Shown here piece after piece: positions 37,592-48,889 of a DNA stretch of 64,000 nt. The stretch comes from Rhodobiaceae bacterium (lineage in GTDB: Bacteria > Pseudomonadota > Alphaproteobacteria > RS24). Both the position numbers and the translations under genes were made by a program. Location: NCBI GenBank assembly GCA_018673175.1, contig JABHDF010000024.1, positions 44,819-108,818 on the forward strand. The letters are read 5' to 3'. The number at the start of each line of letters is the position of its first letter. The first letter of the stretch is position 1. The notes below the pieces were generated by a model. That model made no database searches. It saw only the letters and a program-made list of their open reading frames with translations, and had not been told where the DNA came from.

Positions 37592-40498
37592 AAGCCCCGC
37601 AAAACCGTAAAAACGCCGCAAGCCAAACTCATCCGAGTGGTGGGCGCGCGCGAGCATAACCTTAAAAACGTCTCCATCGACCTGCCGCGCGATGAGTTGA
37701 TTGTCATTACGGGGCTTTCCGGCTCAGGCAAAAGCTCATTGGCCTTTGATACGATTTATGCCGAAGGGCAACGCCGCTACGTCGAGAGCCTTTCGGCCTA
37801 TGCGCGCCAGTTTTTGGAAATGATGCAAAAGCCAGATGTCGACCAAATCGACGGGCTGTCGCCAGCTATCTCTATCGAGCAGAAAACCACCTCGCGCAAT
37901 CCGCGCTCGACCGTCGGCACGGTTACCGAGATTTATGATTACTTACGTCTATTATATGCGCGCATTGGCGTGCCCTATTCGCCCGCCACCGGACTGCCCA
38001 TCGAAAGCCAGACGGTCACCCAAATGGTCGATCGCGTGATGGCCATGCCCGAAGGTACGCGGCTGTATTTACTGGCGCCGATTGTGCGCGGCCGTAAGGG
38101 CGAATATAAGCGCGACTTTTTGGAGCTACAAAAGCGTGGCTTTCAACGCGTTAAAATCGATGGCGAATTTTACGAGATTGCCGAAACCCCCGCCATCGAT
38201 AAAAAAATCAAACACGACATTGATGTTGTGGTCGATCGGCTGGTTATCAAACCAGACCTTGGCAACCGCGTGGCGGACTCGATGGAGGTGGCGCTGGGCC
38301 TGACCGATGGTATTGCTATTGCCGAGATTGCCGACAAAACAAAAAAAGGCGAAGCGCCCGAGCGGATTACTTTTTCCGCCCGCTTTGCTTGCCCCGTTTC
38401 AGGTTTCACCATTGATGAGATTGAGCCGCGTCTGTTCTCGTTCAACAATCCTTTTGGCGCTTGCCCGTCTTGTGATGGCTTGGGCACGCAGTTTTTCATC
38501 GACCCGATTGCCGTCGTCCCCGATGGCGGGCTGACGCTTTATAAAGGCGCGGTTGCGCCATGGTCGAAAACCACCTCGCCCTATTACACCCAAACGCTGG
38601 AAGCGCTCGCCAAACACTACGGCTTTAAGATGAGCAGCAAGTGGAATGATTTGGAAAAACAAGCCAAAGACGTCATCTTGTTTGGCACGGGCGAAGAAGT
38701 GATTACCTTCTCTTATGACGATGGTCTTCGCAGCTATAAAACCAAAAAGCCGTTCGAAGGGGTTATTCCCAACTTAGAGCGCCGCTACCGCGAGACCGAC
38801 AGCAATTGGGCGCGCGAAGAAATCGAGAAGTTTCAGTCGATCACAGATTGCGAAGCGTGCGGCGGCTATCGCCTGAAACCGGAAGCCCTATCGGTGAAAA
38901 TCGCTGACCTGCATGTGGGGCAAGTGACGCAAATGTCCATTCGGATGGCCGAAAAATGGTTCACCGATTTGGAAGATCTATTGAGCGATAAGCACAAACA
39001 AATTGCAGCCCGTGTGCTGAAAGAAATTCGCGAGCGGCTTCGGTTCCTAAATGACGTAGGGCTAGAATACCTCACGCTGTCTCGCAACTCGGGCACTTTG
39101 TCGGGCGGCGAAAGCCAGCGTATTCGCCTCGCCTCGCAAATTGGTTCTGGCCTCACGGGCGTTCTCTACGTATTGGATGAGCCCAGCATTGGCTTGCATC
39201 AGCGCGACAACACACGCCTATTGGAAACCCTCACGCGCCTGCGCGACCTTGGCAATACGGTCATCGTCGTCGAGCATGATGAGGAAGCCATTATGACGGC
39301 CGACCACGTGGTCGATATTGGCCCAGGTGCGGGCGTGCATGGCGGAGAAGTCATTGCCCAAGGCACGCCAGATAAAATCCTCGCCAGTAAGAAAAGCCTC
39401 ACCGGGCAATATCTTTCGGGCGCTTTGGAAGTCGCCGTGCCGAAGAAACGCCGCTCAACGAAAGCCAATAAATGCATCACCGTGAAAGGTGCCAAGGGCA
39501 ATAATCTGAAAAACGTCAGCGCCGAAATTCCCCTCGGTACGTTTACTTGCGTGACCGGGGTATCGGGTGGCGGTAAATCGACTTTGCTGATTGATACTTT
39601 GTATAAATCGCTCGCGCGCAAGTTAAACAACGCGCGCGCCACGCCGGCCGAACACGACACGATTGATGGGCTGCACTTGCTGGATAAAGTCATTGAGATT
39701 GACCAATCGCCGATTGGTCGCACCCCGCGCTCGAACCCTGCCACCTATACCGGCGCGTTTACGCCCATCCGCGAATGGTTTGCTGGCCTGCCCGAAGCCA
39801 AGACGCGGGGCTATAAGCCGGGTCGCTTTTCGTTCAACGTTAAAGGCGGTCGCTGCGAGACCTGCCAAGGCGATGGCCTGATTAAAATTGAAATGCACTT
39901 CCTGCCTGACGTCTATGTGGAATGCGATAGCTGCCAAGGCAGACGCTATAATCGCGAGACTTTGGAAGTTCGGTTTAAAGATAAATCGATTGCCGATGTG
40001 TTGGATATGACCGTCGATGAAGCGGCTGATTTCTTCAAAGCCGTGCCGATGGTGCGCGATAAAATGACCACACTGCAACGCGTCGGCCTTGGTTATATTA
40101 AAGTCGGACAGCAAGCGACAACGCTTTCTGGTGGTGAGGCGCAGCGGATTAAACTGGCCAAAGAATTGGCCAAACGCGCCACGGGTCGTACGCTTTATAT
40201 TTTAGATGAGCCGACCACGGGCCTGCATTTCCATGATGTCGCCAAACTTCTCGATGTGCTGCATGAACTGGTCGATACTGGCAATACGGTGGCCGTGATT
40301 GAGCATAATCTTGAGGTGATTAAAACCGCCGACTGGATTATCGATATCGGCCCTGAGGGCGGCGATGGCGGTGGCCAAGTGGTGGCCATTGGCACGCCTG
40401 AAGACGTGGTGAAGGTAAAGGCCAGCTATACAGGCCAATATTTGTCACGCCTTCTTAAGCCCAAAAAAGCAGTTGCGAAGAAAGCCCGCGCGAAATAA
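37562..40498 (+). CDS. uvrA: Excinuclease ABC subunit A
   Basis: Two ABC cassettes, [35 protein letters not shown], zinc-finger cysteines CETCQGDG...CDSCQGRRY. Confidence 0.98.
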   Translation: MPAQKMPAQKKPRKTVKTPQAKLIRVVGAREHNLKNVSIDLPRDELIVITGLSGSGKSSLAFDTIYAEGQRRYVESLSAYARQFLEMMQKPDVDQIDGLSPAISIEQKTTSRNPRSTVGTVTEIYDYLRLLYARIGVPYSPATGLPIESQTVTQMVDRVMAMPEGTRLYLLAPIVRGRKGEYKRDFLELQKRGFQRVKIDGEFYEIAETPAIDKKIKHDIDVVVDRLVIKPDLGNRVADSMEVALGLTDGIAIAEIADKTKKGEAPERITFSARFACPVSGFTIDEIEPRLFSFNNPFGACPSCDGLGTQFFIDPIAVVPDGGLTLYKGAVAPWSKTTSPYYTQTLEALAKHYGFKMSSKWNDLEKQAKDVILFGTGEEVITFSYDDGLRSYKTKKPFEGVIPNLERRYRETDSNWAREEIEKFQSITDCEACGGYRLKPEALSVKIADLHVGQVTQMSIRMAEKWFTDLEDLLSDKHKQIAARVLKEIRERLRFLNDVGLEYLTLSRNSGTLSGGESQRIRLASQIGSGLTGVLYVLDEPSIGLHQRDNTRLLETLTRLRDLGNTVIVVEHDEEAIMTADHVVDIGPGAGVHGGEVIAQGTPDKILASKKSLTGQYLSGALEVAVPKKRRSTKANKCITVKGAKGNNLKNVSAEIPLGTFTCVTGVSGGGKSTLLIDTLYKSLARKLNNARATPAEHDTIDGLHLLDKVIEIDQSPIGRTPRSNPATYTGAFTPIREWFAGLPEAKTRGYKPGRFSFNVKGGRCETCQGDGLIKIEMHFLPDVYVECDSCQGRRYNRETLEVRFKDKSIADVLDMTVDEAADFFKAVPMVRDKMTTLQRVGLGYIKVGQQATTLSGGEAQRIKLAKELAKRATGRTLYILDEPTTGLHFHDVAKLLDVLHELVDTGNTVAVIEHNLEVIKTADWIIDIGPEGGDGGGQVVAIGTPEDVVKVKASYTGQYLSRLLKPKKAVAKKARAK

Positions 40499-40537
40499 CC
40501 TCTAGTTTCCGAATAAAAATAAAAACACGGAAGCTTT

Positions 40538-41191
40538 ATGACTATTCACACGCAAATTCGCGCGGAAGACGTGCGCCGCTCCTATGCCAAATGGGCGGGA
40601 CATTATGATTTCACCTTCGCCCTTTTTGGGCGACGCTATATTCGAAAAATTGTAAATCGCCTAAATACCGAGTTGCACGGCCATCGGGTGCTGGATGTCG
40701 GCACCGGCACGGGGCTCTCCTTGCCCTATTTCGCGCCCGATTGCGAAGTGACTGGCATTGACCTCTCGGGGGATATGTTGGCCCGGGCTCGCAAACGCGC
40801 GCAGCGCAAAAAACTAACCAATGTCGAAGCCCTCTTGGAGATGGATGCCAGCGAGTTAGAGTTTCCAGACGCCTCTTTTGATAGCGTGATGGCGACCTTC
40901 GTGATGTCGGTGGTGCCGGACCCGGCAAAAGTATTGCAAGAAATTTGCCGCGTCACCCGCCCCGGCGGACGGGTTTATTTGTTCAATCATTTCGAAGCCG
41001 AAGAAGAGCAAACGCTATTGGCGATGATCGAGCGAAAAATAGCCCCTGCCTCGCGCAAAATTGGCTTTCATTCCGACTTCTCGCGCGAGCAACTACAGAT
41101 CCAACTGTGCGAGCTGGAGCTGATCGACGAAGACCATTTCGGCCCCATGGGCATGTTCACCCTTATGACCTTGCAAAAACCTGCGTCATAG
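40538..41191 (+). CDS. Class I SAM-dependent methyltransferase, PmtA-like
   Basis: VLDVGTGTGLSLPYF, ICRVTRPGGRVYLFNHF; resembles Rhodobacter-type phosphatidylethanolamine N-methyltransferase. Confidence 0.75.
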   Translation: MTIHTQIRAEDVRRSYAKWAGHYDFTFALFGRRYIRKIVNRLNTELHGHRVLDVGTGTGLSLPYFAPDCEVTGIDLSGDMLARARKRAQRKKLTNVEALLEMDASELEFPDASFDSVMATFVMSVVPDPAKVLQEICRVTRPGGRVYLFNHFEAEEEQTLLAMIERKIAPASRKIGFHSDFSREQLQIQLCELELIDEDHFGPMGMFTLMTLQKPAS

Positions 41192-41248
41192 ACGCCGAAG
41201 CCGTTAGCCCCCTTCCCCTCTTCGCCCAAACCGTGTATTTCATGGGCC

Positions 41249-42658
41249 ATGAGTGATGAACTACATATTATTGGGGGTGGGCTTGCGGGCTCGGAAGCGG
41301 CTTGGACAGCGGCGCAAGCTGGGGTGCAGGTGGTTCTGCACGAGATGCGCCCGACGCGCAAAACCGATGCCCATGTGACCGACGGATTGGCCGAGCTGGT
41401 TTGCTCAAACTCCTTCCGCTCCGACGATGCCCAAACCAATGCCGTTGGCCTGTTGCACGCAGAATTGCGCGACAGCCAAAGTCTGATCATGCGCTGCGCC
41501 GACGAGAATCAAGTGCCCGCAGGCGGCGCTTTGGCCGTCGACCGCGAAGGGTTTTCCCAAGGCGTCACCGCTGCCATTGAAGCGCATCCCAATATCACAA
41601 TCGCCCGCGAAGAAGTGACAAGCATTCCAGACACTTGGAAACACGTCATCATCGCCACAGGCCCGCTGACCTCGCCTGCCTTATCGGAACAAATTGGCAA
41701 GATGACGGGCCGCGATAAATTGGCTTTTTTCGATGCCATTGCGCCGATTATTTATCACGACAGTATCGATATGGATATCTGCTGGTATCAATCTCGCTAC
41801 GATAAAGTCGGCCCCGGCGGAACCGGCAAGGACTACATCAACTGCCCCATGGATGAAGCTCAGTATAACGCTTTCCTCGATGCCCTTATCGAGAGCGACA
41901 CGGCAGACTTCAAACAATGGGAAGCCGACACGCCCTATTTTAACGGCTGTTTGCCGATTGAAATTATGGCCGCGCGCGGTCGCGATACCTTGCGCCATGG
42001 CCCCATGAAACCAAGGGGCCTGACCAATGAGCATAATCCAGAGGTCAAAGCCCATGCGGTTGTGCAATTGCGCCAAGATAATGCGCTGGGCACTTTGTTT
42101 AATATGGTGGGCTTTCAAACCAAGCTCAAATATGGCGAGCAAACCCATGTGTTCAAACTCATCCCCGGTCTGGAAGAGGCGCGGTTTGCCCGTCTTGGCG
42201 GATTGCATCGTAACACATTCCTCAATAGCCCGACCTTATTGGATGGCGAATTGCGCCTTAAAAATGCGCCGCATATTCGCTTTGCTGGCCAAATTACGGG
42301 CGTCGAAGGCTATGTCGAAAGCACCACGATTGGCTTGATGGCCGGACGCTTTGCTGCCGCCCAAATTCAGGGCCGCACGCTCTCGCCTGCCCCAATGACG
42401 ACGGCTTTTGGCGCGTTGATTTCGCATATCACGGTCAATGCCAATGCGGCTTCGTTTCAGCCGATGAATGTAAACTTTGGATTGATGCCAGAGCTAGGTG
42501 CGTTGAGCGCACCCGTGGATGAAAACGGCAAAAAATTGCGGGGTAAAGCCCGTATGCAAGCCAAGAAACAGGCCCGTCAAACGGGTTTCACATCGCGCGC
42601 GCGGGCTGATTTTGCCGAATGGGCGCATGGCGAAGCTTCATCCGAAGCGGCCGAATAA
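41249..42658 (+). CDS. trmFO: Methylenetetrahydrofolate-tRNA-(uracil-5-)-methyltransferase
   Basis: [53 protein letters not shown]. Confidence 0.97.
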   Translation: MSDELHIIGGGLAGSEAAWTAAQAGVQVVLHEMRPTRKTDAHVTDGLAELVCSNSFRSDDAQTNAVGLLHAELRDSQSLIMRCADENQVPAGGALAVDREGFSQGVTAAIEAHPNITIAREEVTSIPDTWKHVIIATGPLTSPALSEQIGKMTGRDKLAFFDAIAPIIYHDSIDMDICWYQSRYDKVGPGGTGKDYINCPMDEAQYNAFLDALIESDTADFKQWEADTPYFNGCLPIEIMAARGRDTLRHGPMKPRGLTNEHNPEVKAHAVVQLRQDNALGTLFNMVGFQTKLKYGEQTHVFKLIPGLEEARFARLGGLHRNTFLNSPTLLDGELRLKNAPHIRFAGQITGVEGYVESTTIGLMAGRFAAAQIQGRTLSPAPMTTAFGALISHITVNANAASFQPMNVNFGLMPELGALSAPVDENGKKLRGKARMQAKKQARQTGFTSRARADFAEWAHGEASSEAAE

Positions 42659-42663
42659 TCGGG

Positions 42664-43362
42664 TTACAGCCTGCCCAGAAAAGCCATCTTCATTAGTGAG
42701 ATTTGATAGCGCAGCAGGCTTTTGCCGTGCGGAAAATACTTGGCTTGGCGTCGCGCCAAACCGATGGGTAAGAATGCCGGCAAGAGTGTTTTTCGGTGGG
42801 CGCGCGGCAGTTGGTTAAACCCCTTGCAAGCCTCGCTCAAAATGTCATGCGCCCGCAAAGCGATGGCTTCGCCGCCTGGTGGCACCAAGCGCATTAATTC
42901 AAAACCCGTGCCAGCCTCTTGCAACAACCCCCCGTCGGCTTTTGCGCCGAGTAATTGGCAGGCTAGGCCTAGCCAAGCGGGGCCGACCTGTTTGGCTTCT
43001 GCTTCTAGCTCGTCGAGGGTGCGCCCGCCTTGTTCTAGCGCCGCGTCGCGACCATCGATGAGCGGAAGAAAACCGGGCAGCGAGACGCCTGCATGCTGCA
43101 CCACCTCTAACAGCGCGTCCCCGATGGGGGTGCCGCGCGTTTCCCCGTCTTCTAGCGCGCTCAGCAAATCGCGCCACCACTGCAGACGAATGGCCCCGAC
43201 CATAGGGTCAGAGACCAGCGAGGGAATGCGCGCGATATCGGCATAAAAATGATACAGCGTCAAAACCGCATCGCGGGCATGCGCGGGCGCGAATAAATGG
43301 CACAAATAGAGGTCGCCATCTAGGCCGCGCAGCTCTGTTCGTAAGGTTTCAAAATCGCTCAT
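42664..43362 (-). CDS. Squalene/phytoene synthase family protein
   Basis: Class I prenyl synthase-like sequence; LYHFYADIARIPSLVSDPMVGAIRLQWWRDLL. Confidence 0.82.
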   Translation of the reverse strand: MSDFETLRTELRGLDGDLYLCHLFAPAHARDAVLTLYHFYADIARIPSLVSDPMVGAIRLQWWRDLLSALEDGETRGTPIGDALLEVVQHAGVSLPGFLPLIDGRDAALEQGGRTLDELEAEAKQVGPAWLGLACQLLGAKADGGLLQEAGTGFELMRLVPPGGEAIALRAHDILSEACKGFNQLPRAHRKTLLPAFLPIGLARRQAKYFPHGKSLLRYQISLMKMAFLGRL

Positions 43363-43425
43363 AAGTATCCTAAATAGAAAAGGGCCGCACATAAGGCGGC
43401 CCTCTCCAAAACATTACCTCAAACT

Positions 43426-44028
43426 CTAGTAGAGGTTTTGAGCCGCAACCATAGCGAACAACATCGGGATCGACAGCATGGTGTTGGTCCGTGAGAACAA
43501 CATGGCTGTGCGTGCCGAAGCCGCTTTTGTGTCGGCGTCTGCCTCTACAATGCCAAGCGCTTTCTTTTGGTTTGGCCAGATAACGAACCATACGTTGAAC
43601 CACATGATGATGCCCAACCACATGCCAATACCGATGGCGGTGTTCTTGGGTACTTCGAAGTCGCTCATCATGCCGAGGCTTAGCGCATCGTGGATATAAC
43701 CGTTCAGATAGCCCAAAATCAGGCCGGTGACGATGGTGGCCATCGCGCCCCAACGGAACCACCACAAGGCGGCCGGAGCAATGACTTTACCAATCGCAGG
43801 CTTTTGATCGTCTGGGATATTTGGCATGTTCGGAATTTGAACAAAGTTGAAATAATACAGCAGGCCAATCCACATGATGCCGCTGAGGACGTGCAACCAA
43901 CGGAAGCTAAAAGTCCAGAATGTCGTGTCCAATGCGCCGCCGCCCTGCAGATACATAATCTCCAGAATAAACGCCAACACAAAGCCCGCAATCACAGTGT
44001 TGCGAAGTGATGATAAAATTGTAGCCAT
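43426..44028 (-). CDS. PuuD-type (DUF989) membrane protein without cytochrome c domain
   Basis: WLHVLSGIMWIGLLYYFNFVQIP, WWFRWGAMATIVTGL, WFNVWFVIWPNQKK. Confidence 0.78.
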   Translation of the reverse strand: MATILSSLRNTVIAGFVLAFILEIMYLQGGGALDTTFWTFSFRWLHVLSGIMWIGLLYYFNFVQIPNMPNIPDDQKPAIGKVIAPAALWWFRWGAMATIVTGLILGYLNGYIHDALSLGMMSDFEVPKNTAIGIGMWLGIIMWFNVWFVIWPNQKKALGIVEADADTKAASARTAMLFSRTNTMLSIPMLFAMVAAQNLY

Positions 44029-44099
44029 GATGGCCTCCCTAATTTTTTACGAATCTATCGTTGTTTGAATGATACCACCCTGGCAAAGGCCCGAGCAAT

Positions 44100-45020
44100 T
44101 TAATTCACTTGATTGCCCGACCAATCGCGCTTCACGCCAAGCCACATAAGCAAAGGCGAAGCGATGAAGATGGAAGAATAAGTTCCCACAATCACGCCCC
44201 AGATCATCGCGAAGGTAAAGCCGCGAATAACTTCGCCACCCAAGACATAAAGCGCCACCAAGGCCAAAAGCGTGGTTACCGAGGTCATTACCGTGCGCGA
44301 TAAGGTCTCGTTGATGGCAATATCGAGCAGTTCATTCAGGCTCATTTTCTTGAATTTGCGCAAGTTCTCGCGCACGCGGTCATAAACCACCACGGTATCG
44401 TTCATCGAATAGCCGACGATGGTAAGAATGGCCGCCAAAATCGACAGGTTAAAGTCGAGCTGCAACAGCGAGAAAATGCCGATGGTCAGCACCACGTCAT
44501 GCACCAAGGCCAGCACGGCGCCAACCGAGAACTGCCACTCAAAGCGGAACCAGATGTAAATCAACATGCAGCTAATCGCTACGACGACCGCCAAAATACC
44601 GGTCTGAATTAGCTCCGCACTGACTTGTGGGCCAACAATTTCTACGCGGCGAATGTCAAAGTCTTCTGCCAATTCATCGCGCAACACCTGCACGGCCGTG
44701 AGGTCTTGGCTGGCATCGACAGCGCCTTCGGCTTCTGCAATGCGGATCAACACATCGGTGTCTTTGCCAAATTCTTGGATTTGCACTTCTCCAAGGTTCA
44801 TCGCGTTCAACCGATCGCGCAACGCGCCAATGTCGACAGCCTCTTGCGAACTGGCTTCAATCAGTGTGCCGCCTTTAAAGTCGATGCCAAAGTTCAACCC
44901 ATTGGTGAAAAAAACACCGAGGGACGCGACCATCAGCAAAATTGAAAGCCCCATGGCTAGATTGCGATGCTTAATAAAAGTGATACTGGTTTTCTCCGGA
45001 ACGAGTTTCAATGTTCTCAT
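44100..45020 (-). CDS. secF: Protein translocase subunit SecF
   Basis: GIDFKGGTLIEASS, ILTIVGYSMNDTVVVYDRVREN. Confidence 0.98.
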   Translation of the reverse strand: MRTLKLVPEKTSITFIKHRNLAMGLSILLMVASLGVFFTNGLNFGIDFKGGTLIEASSQEAVDIGALRDRLNAMNLGEVQIQEFGKDTDVLIRIAEAEGAVDASQDLTAVQVLRDELAEDFDIRRVEIVGPQVSAELIQTGILAVVVAISCMLIYIWFRFEWQFSVGAVLALVHDVVLTIGIFSLLQLDFNLSILAAILTIVGYSMNDTVVVYDRVRENLRKFKKMSLNELLDIAINETLSRTVMTSVTTLLALVALYVLGGEVIRGFTFAMIWGVIVGTYSSIFIASPLLMWLGVKRDWSGNQVN

Positions 45021-45040
45021 GTCATATCCTCCCTATCCGA

Positions 45041-46657
45041 TTAAAGTGGCAATGCTTCGGGCCGACCTTGACGGCGAACCCAGAGGGACACCATGAAACG
45101 GGTCAAAACGAAAGCGGTGAAAACTGAAGTGATGATGCCGATGGCCAGCGTAATGGCAAAGCCGCGAATGGGCCCCGAACCAAGCTGGAACAAAACCATG
45201 GCCGCCAAAAGCGTTGTGATATTGGCATCTAAAATCGTGCCAAGGGCGCGGTTGTAGCCAGTATCAATGGCCATGATGGGCGCTTTGCCAGCCGCGATTT
45301 CTTCACGGATGCGCTCAAAAATCAGCACATTGGCGTCGACGGCCATACCCACCGTTAACACGATGCCCGCAATGCCCGGCAGCGTCAGCGTGGCTTGCAA
45401 GCCAGACAAGACGGCCATAATGAGCCCCAAATTGGCCACCAAAGCGATGTTGGCGTACAGGCCAAACAAGTTATAGCTAATCATCATAAAGCCAATCACC
45501 GCCAAAAAGCCGACAATCAGGGCAATACGACCCGCCGCAACACTGTCGGCACCCAAACCTGGGCCAACGGTGCGTTCTTCCAAAATCGTCATCGGCGCGG
45601 GCAAAGCACCGGCGCGCAATAGGATGGAGAGGTCGTTGGCTTCTTGCACCGAGAAATTACCGGTGATGCGACCTGCCCCGCCCAAAATAGCCGATTGAAT
45701 AATTGGCGCGGAAATAATTTTTTCATCTAAGACAATGGCAAACGGACGCCCGACATTGGTTTGGGTCACTTCGCCAAATTTCTTGGCGCCGACCGTATCA
45801 AACCGGAAGTTCACTTCTGGCGTATTGGTTTGCGCGTCGAAACCGACCGAGGCATCCACCAAACGCTCGCCGCTGACCATGGCGCGACGACGAATGAGAT
45901 AGGGCACAGCCGGCTCGCTATCTGTGTAATGCACGCGCGCACCCGTGGGGGCTCGCTTGCCTTCGACCACTTCATAAGCGCTCATGCTTTGGTCGACCAA
46001 GTGAAAGTTCAGCTTGGCGGTTTGGCCCAAAAGCGCTTTGAGGCGCTGCGGGTCATCTAGGCCTGGAACTTGCACCAAAATACGGGTCTCGCCTTGGCGT
46101 TGAATGGTCGGCTCTGTGGTGCCCAGCTCATCGACGCGGCGGCGGATAATTTCAATCGATTGCTGCAAAGTGCGCGTATTGCGTGCCGCTATCGCCTCTT
46201 CGGTCACGCGCAGCTCAAAGGTCAGGTCTTGGGTGTTTTCGACATCCAAATCGACGCCTTGGCTAAAGCCGCTGATGACATTGGCCGTAATCGGCTGCGA
46301 CAGGCCTTGAAGCAGCGTTTTTGCTTTTTCGAGGTCTTCTGATTTGCGGATGGAAACCGTCACGCCACCGTTAATTCTGCCAAGCCCTGTATAGCCAATG
46401 CGCTCGCCACGTAAGGCGAGGCGTACATCGGAGGTCAGGTCTTCCAAACGTTCGCGTTGAACCGAGTCCGTATCCACCGCGAGCAGCAAATGCGAGCCGC
46501 CTTGCAGGTCGAGGCCTAAGTTCAGCGTACTTGTTGGCAAAAACTCCGGCAGAGACGCGCGGGTGTTTTCGCCCAAGAAATTTGGCAGAGAAAACAGGAA
46601 GCCGAGGAACAGCACAAGGGCAATTCCAGCTATTTTGAGGCGAGAAAAGTGCAGCAT
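45041..46657 (-). CDS. secD: Protein translocase subunit SecD
   Basis: LGLDLQGGSHLLLAVD, GMAVDANVLIFERIREE. Confidence 0.98.
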   Translation of the reverse strand: MLHFSRLKIAGIALVLFLGFLFSLPNFLGENTRASLPEFLPTSTLNLGLDLQGGSHLLLAVDTDSVQRERLEDLTSDVRLALRGERIGYTGLGRINGGVTVSIRKSEDLEKAKTLLQGLSQPITANVISGFSQGVDLDVENTQDLTFELRVTEEAIAARNTRTLQQSIEIIRRRVDELGTTEPTIQRQGETRILVQVPGLDDPQRLKALLGQTAKLNFHLVDQSMSAYEVVEGKRAPTGARVHYTDSEPAVPYLIRRRAMVSGERLVDASVGFDAQTNTPEVNFRFDTVGAKKFGEVTQTNVGRPFAIVLDEKIISAPIIQSAILGGAGRITGNFSVQEANDLSILLRAGALPAPMTILEERTVGPGLGADSVAAGRIALIVGFLAVIGFMMISYNLFGLYANIALVANLGLIMAVLSGLQATLTLPGIAGIVLTVGMAVDANVLIFERIREEIAAGKAPIMAIDTGYNRALGTILDANITTLLAAMVLFQLGSGPIRGFAITLAIGIITSVFTAFVLTRFMVSLWVRRQGRPEALPL

Positions 46658-46666
46658 AAGGCTTGC

Positions 46667-47002
46667 TTAATCCTTCTTGGACGGCTCGGTTTTACCGCGA
46701 ACAGAAATAATCATTGATTTAACCACTTTGACACGCGCGCTATCGCCGAAAGCGACTTCTAGCTCTTCGTCGCCAACTTTAGCCACTTTGCCAATCAATC
46801 CGCCTTGGGTAACAATCGTGTCATTGCGTTTGACCGAGGCAATCATGGCCGTATGTTCTTTTTGCCGACGCGATTGCGGCCGCAAAATCATGAAATAAAT
46901 AATGCCAAACACCATCAACAGGGGAAAAAGCATTTCAAATAAAGCGGAACCGCCCGAAGCGGATTGGGCATATGCCGGTGAAATAAACATGAGAATCTCC
47001 AT
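46667..47002 (-). CDS. yajC: Preprotein translocase subunit YajC
   Basis: FPLLMVFGIIYFMILRPQSRRQKEH...VKRNDTIVTQGGLIGKV; start may instead be 46990. Confidence 0.95.
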   Translation of the reverse strand: MEILMFISPAYAQSASGGSALFEMLFPLLMVFGIIYFMILRPQSRRQKEHTAMIASVKRNDTIVTQGGLIGKVAKVGDEELEVAFGDSARVKVVKSMIISVRGKTEPSKKD

Positions 47003-47084
47003 TTGCTCGTGCTCGAGACTATACGCAAGATGACGCGCTTGGCCAAGCATTTCTGCTTGATGGCGCTGTATTTAGGCGGTTTTT

Positions 47085-48080
47085 TTAAATCAACGACTTG
47101 GGGTTCACCGCGCGCGTGCCTTTGCGAACTTCAAAGTGAACTTGCGGTCGGTCGACATTTCCCGTTTGGCCCACTTCGGCAATCGATTGGCCTTGTTTGA
47201 CACGATCGCCAGGCTTTACCAAAAACTTCGAGGCATGCGCATAAGCCGTCACCCATCCTTCGCCATGACGCACCAAAAGCAAATTGCCATAGCCGCGCAA
47301 TTCATTGCCAGTATATACCACCACCCCGTTTTCCGCCGCCTTTATGGGCGTGCCGTTGCGGGCGGCAATGTTAATGCCGTCATTATGCAGGCCATTGGGT
47401 TTGGTGCCAAAGTTGGAAATCACCTTGCCTTGCACCGGCACTTGAAACCGCCCAACCCGGCGCGGGGCAGCTGGCAAGGCCGCGCGTTTAACGCGCTTTT
47501 GGCTCACGGTCTTTTTCGTCTGGCTTTTTGCTTCGGTCAGCTTTGCGTCTGGCGCAGGGCGGCCAAGGCTTGCCGCGCGACCGGCGCGCTCATCTGGCAC
47601 TTGCAGCTTTTGGCCAATTCGGATGCTGAATGGCTTAGAGATTTGGTTCAGCGCTGCCAACGTCGATACATCGGTGTTATATTTGCGCGAGATGGCGTAG
47701 AGGGTTTCTTTGGCGCGCACCGTATGAAAGGCCTGCACGGGGAGCTTAATTTTCTGGCCAGCCGACAAGCTATATGGCGGGCGGGCTTTATTTACTTCCA
47801 AGAGCGCGCGCAGCGGCACTTTATGGCGCAGCGATATCTTGTAATACGTGTCGCCTTTTCGCACGCTGATATTGCCTTTCGACGCCACGGGCGCCCCGCG
47901 AAGCTTGCGCTCTTTGCGCATTAAATCGAAAAACCCACGGCTTTTGGCCTCTGGATGGCTGCTATACCATTTTGGCGCCATGGGCGCGCAGGCCGACAGC
48001 ACAGCCAACACCAGAAGGCTCAGTCCAAATTGAGAGGCTCGCTTGGGAAGCGCAACGCGGTTTTGATTTTGTCGCTTCAT
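47085..48080 (-). CDS. LysM and M23 peptidase domain lipoprotein (NlpD/EnvC-like)
   Basis: LSACAP lipobox, two LysM-like repeats, GTPIKAAENGVVVYTGNELRGYGNLLLVRH. Confidence 0.93.
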   Translation of the reverse strand: MKRQNQNRVALPKRASQFGLSLLVLAVLSACAPMAPKWYSSHPEAKSRGFFDLMRKERKLRGAPVASKGNISVRKGDTYYKISLRHKVPLRALLEVNKARPPYSLSAGQKIKLPVQAFHTVRAKETLYAISRKYNTDVSTLAALNQISKPFSIRIGQKLQVPDERAGRAASLGRPAPDAKLTEAKSQTKKTVSQKRVKRAALPAAPRRVGRFQVPVQGKVISNFGTKPNGLHNDGINIAARNGTPIKAAENGVVVYTGNELRGYGNLLLVRHGEGWVTAYAHASKFLVKPGDRVKQGQSIAEVGQTGNVDRPQVHFEVRKGTRAVNPKSLI

Positions 48081-48093
48081 CCCAAGGTTTATC

Positions 48094-48876
48094 CTAAAAT
48101 AATTTTGCCAATTTTTTTGTCAAAGACGCACTTGTATGGTCCATATGCAGTGGCGTGATGGAAATATCGCCCTGCATAATCGCCTCAATATCCGTGCCCT
48201 TATGGGGCGTGCTGAGGGCGCGCTGGAAACTATACCAGAAATACGTGTTGCCGTGCGGCTCGGTGCGCGCTTCCAGACCCAAAATGCGCTTGTCGCGAAA
48301 GCCTTGTTTCGTAACGCGGATCTTGGGCTTATGGCTCGGCTCAATATCGGGGAAATTAAGGTTAATCAGCGTCCCCTCTTGCCAATCGAGCTTGAGCAAT
48401 TTTTTAATAATCGCCGGCGCGTATTTTTCCGCCACTTCAAACTTCGGCATGACCACCCCAATCGGTTCCGCAAAATTAATCGCTTGGCTCATGGCGATAG
48501 ACGGAATGCCCAAAAGCGTGCCCTCTTTGGCCACAGCCACCGTGCCAGAATAGCTGACGTCTTCAGCGATGTTCTGGCCGAAGTTCACGCCCGACAAAAT
48601 CAGGTCGGGCATTTTATCTTTCATCAAATGACGCGTGGCCACCATCACACAATCGGTCGGCGTGCCAGTGATGGCAAAGCGGCGGGGGCCGAGTTTTTTC
48701 ATCCGCAAAGGTTTTGACAAACTAAAGGAATGACTGGCGCCGCTCATTTCTTCGGCGGGCGCAACCACCCAGACCTCATCGGAGAGCATCTTGGCGATTT
48801 TAATCGTCGTCTTGAGACCTGGGGCATTAATGCCGTCGTCATTACTGACCAGAATTCGTCCTACGGGTTTACCCAT
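48094..48876 (-). CDS. surE: 5'/3'-nucleotidase SurE
   Basis: ILVSNDDGINAPGL, VVAPAEEMSGASHSFSLSKPL, YSGTVAVAKEGTLLGIPSIA. Confidence 0.97.
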   Translation of the reverse strand: MGKPVGRILVSNDDGINAPGLKTTIKIAKMLSDEVWVVAPAEEMSGASHSFSLSKPLRMKKLGPRRFAITGTPTDCVMVATRHLMKDKMPDLILSGVNFGQNIAEDVSYSGTVAVAKEGTLLGIPSIAMSQAINFAEPIGVVMPKFEVAEKYAPAIIKKLLKLDWQEGTLINLNFPDIEPSHKPKIRVTKQGFRDKRILGLEARTEPHGNTYFWYSFQRALSTPHKGTDIEAIMQGDISITPLHMDHTSASLTKKLAKLF

Positions 48877-48889
48877 TGTGTGTCTACCT

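Noticed and set aside
47136-48717. 262-aa and 193-aa + strand ORFs opposite the M23 peptidase and surE
   Set aside because: Antisense to well-supported genes with canonical motifs.
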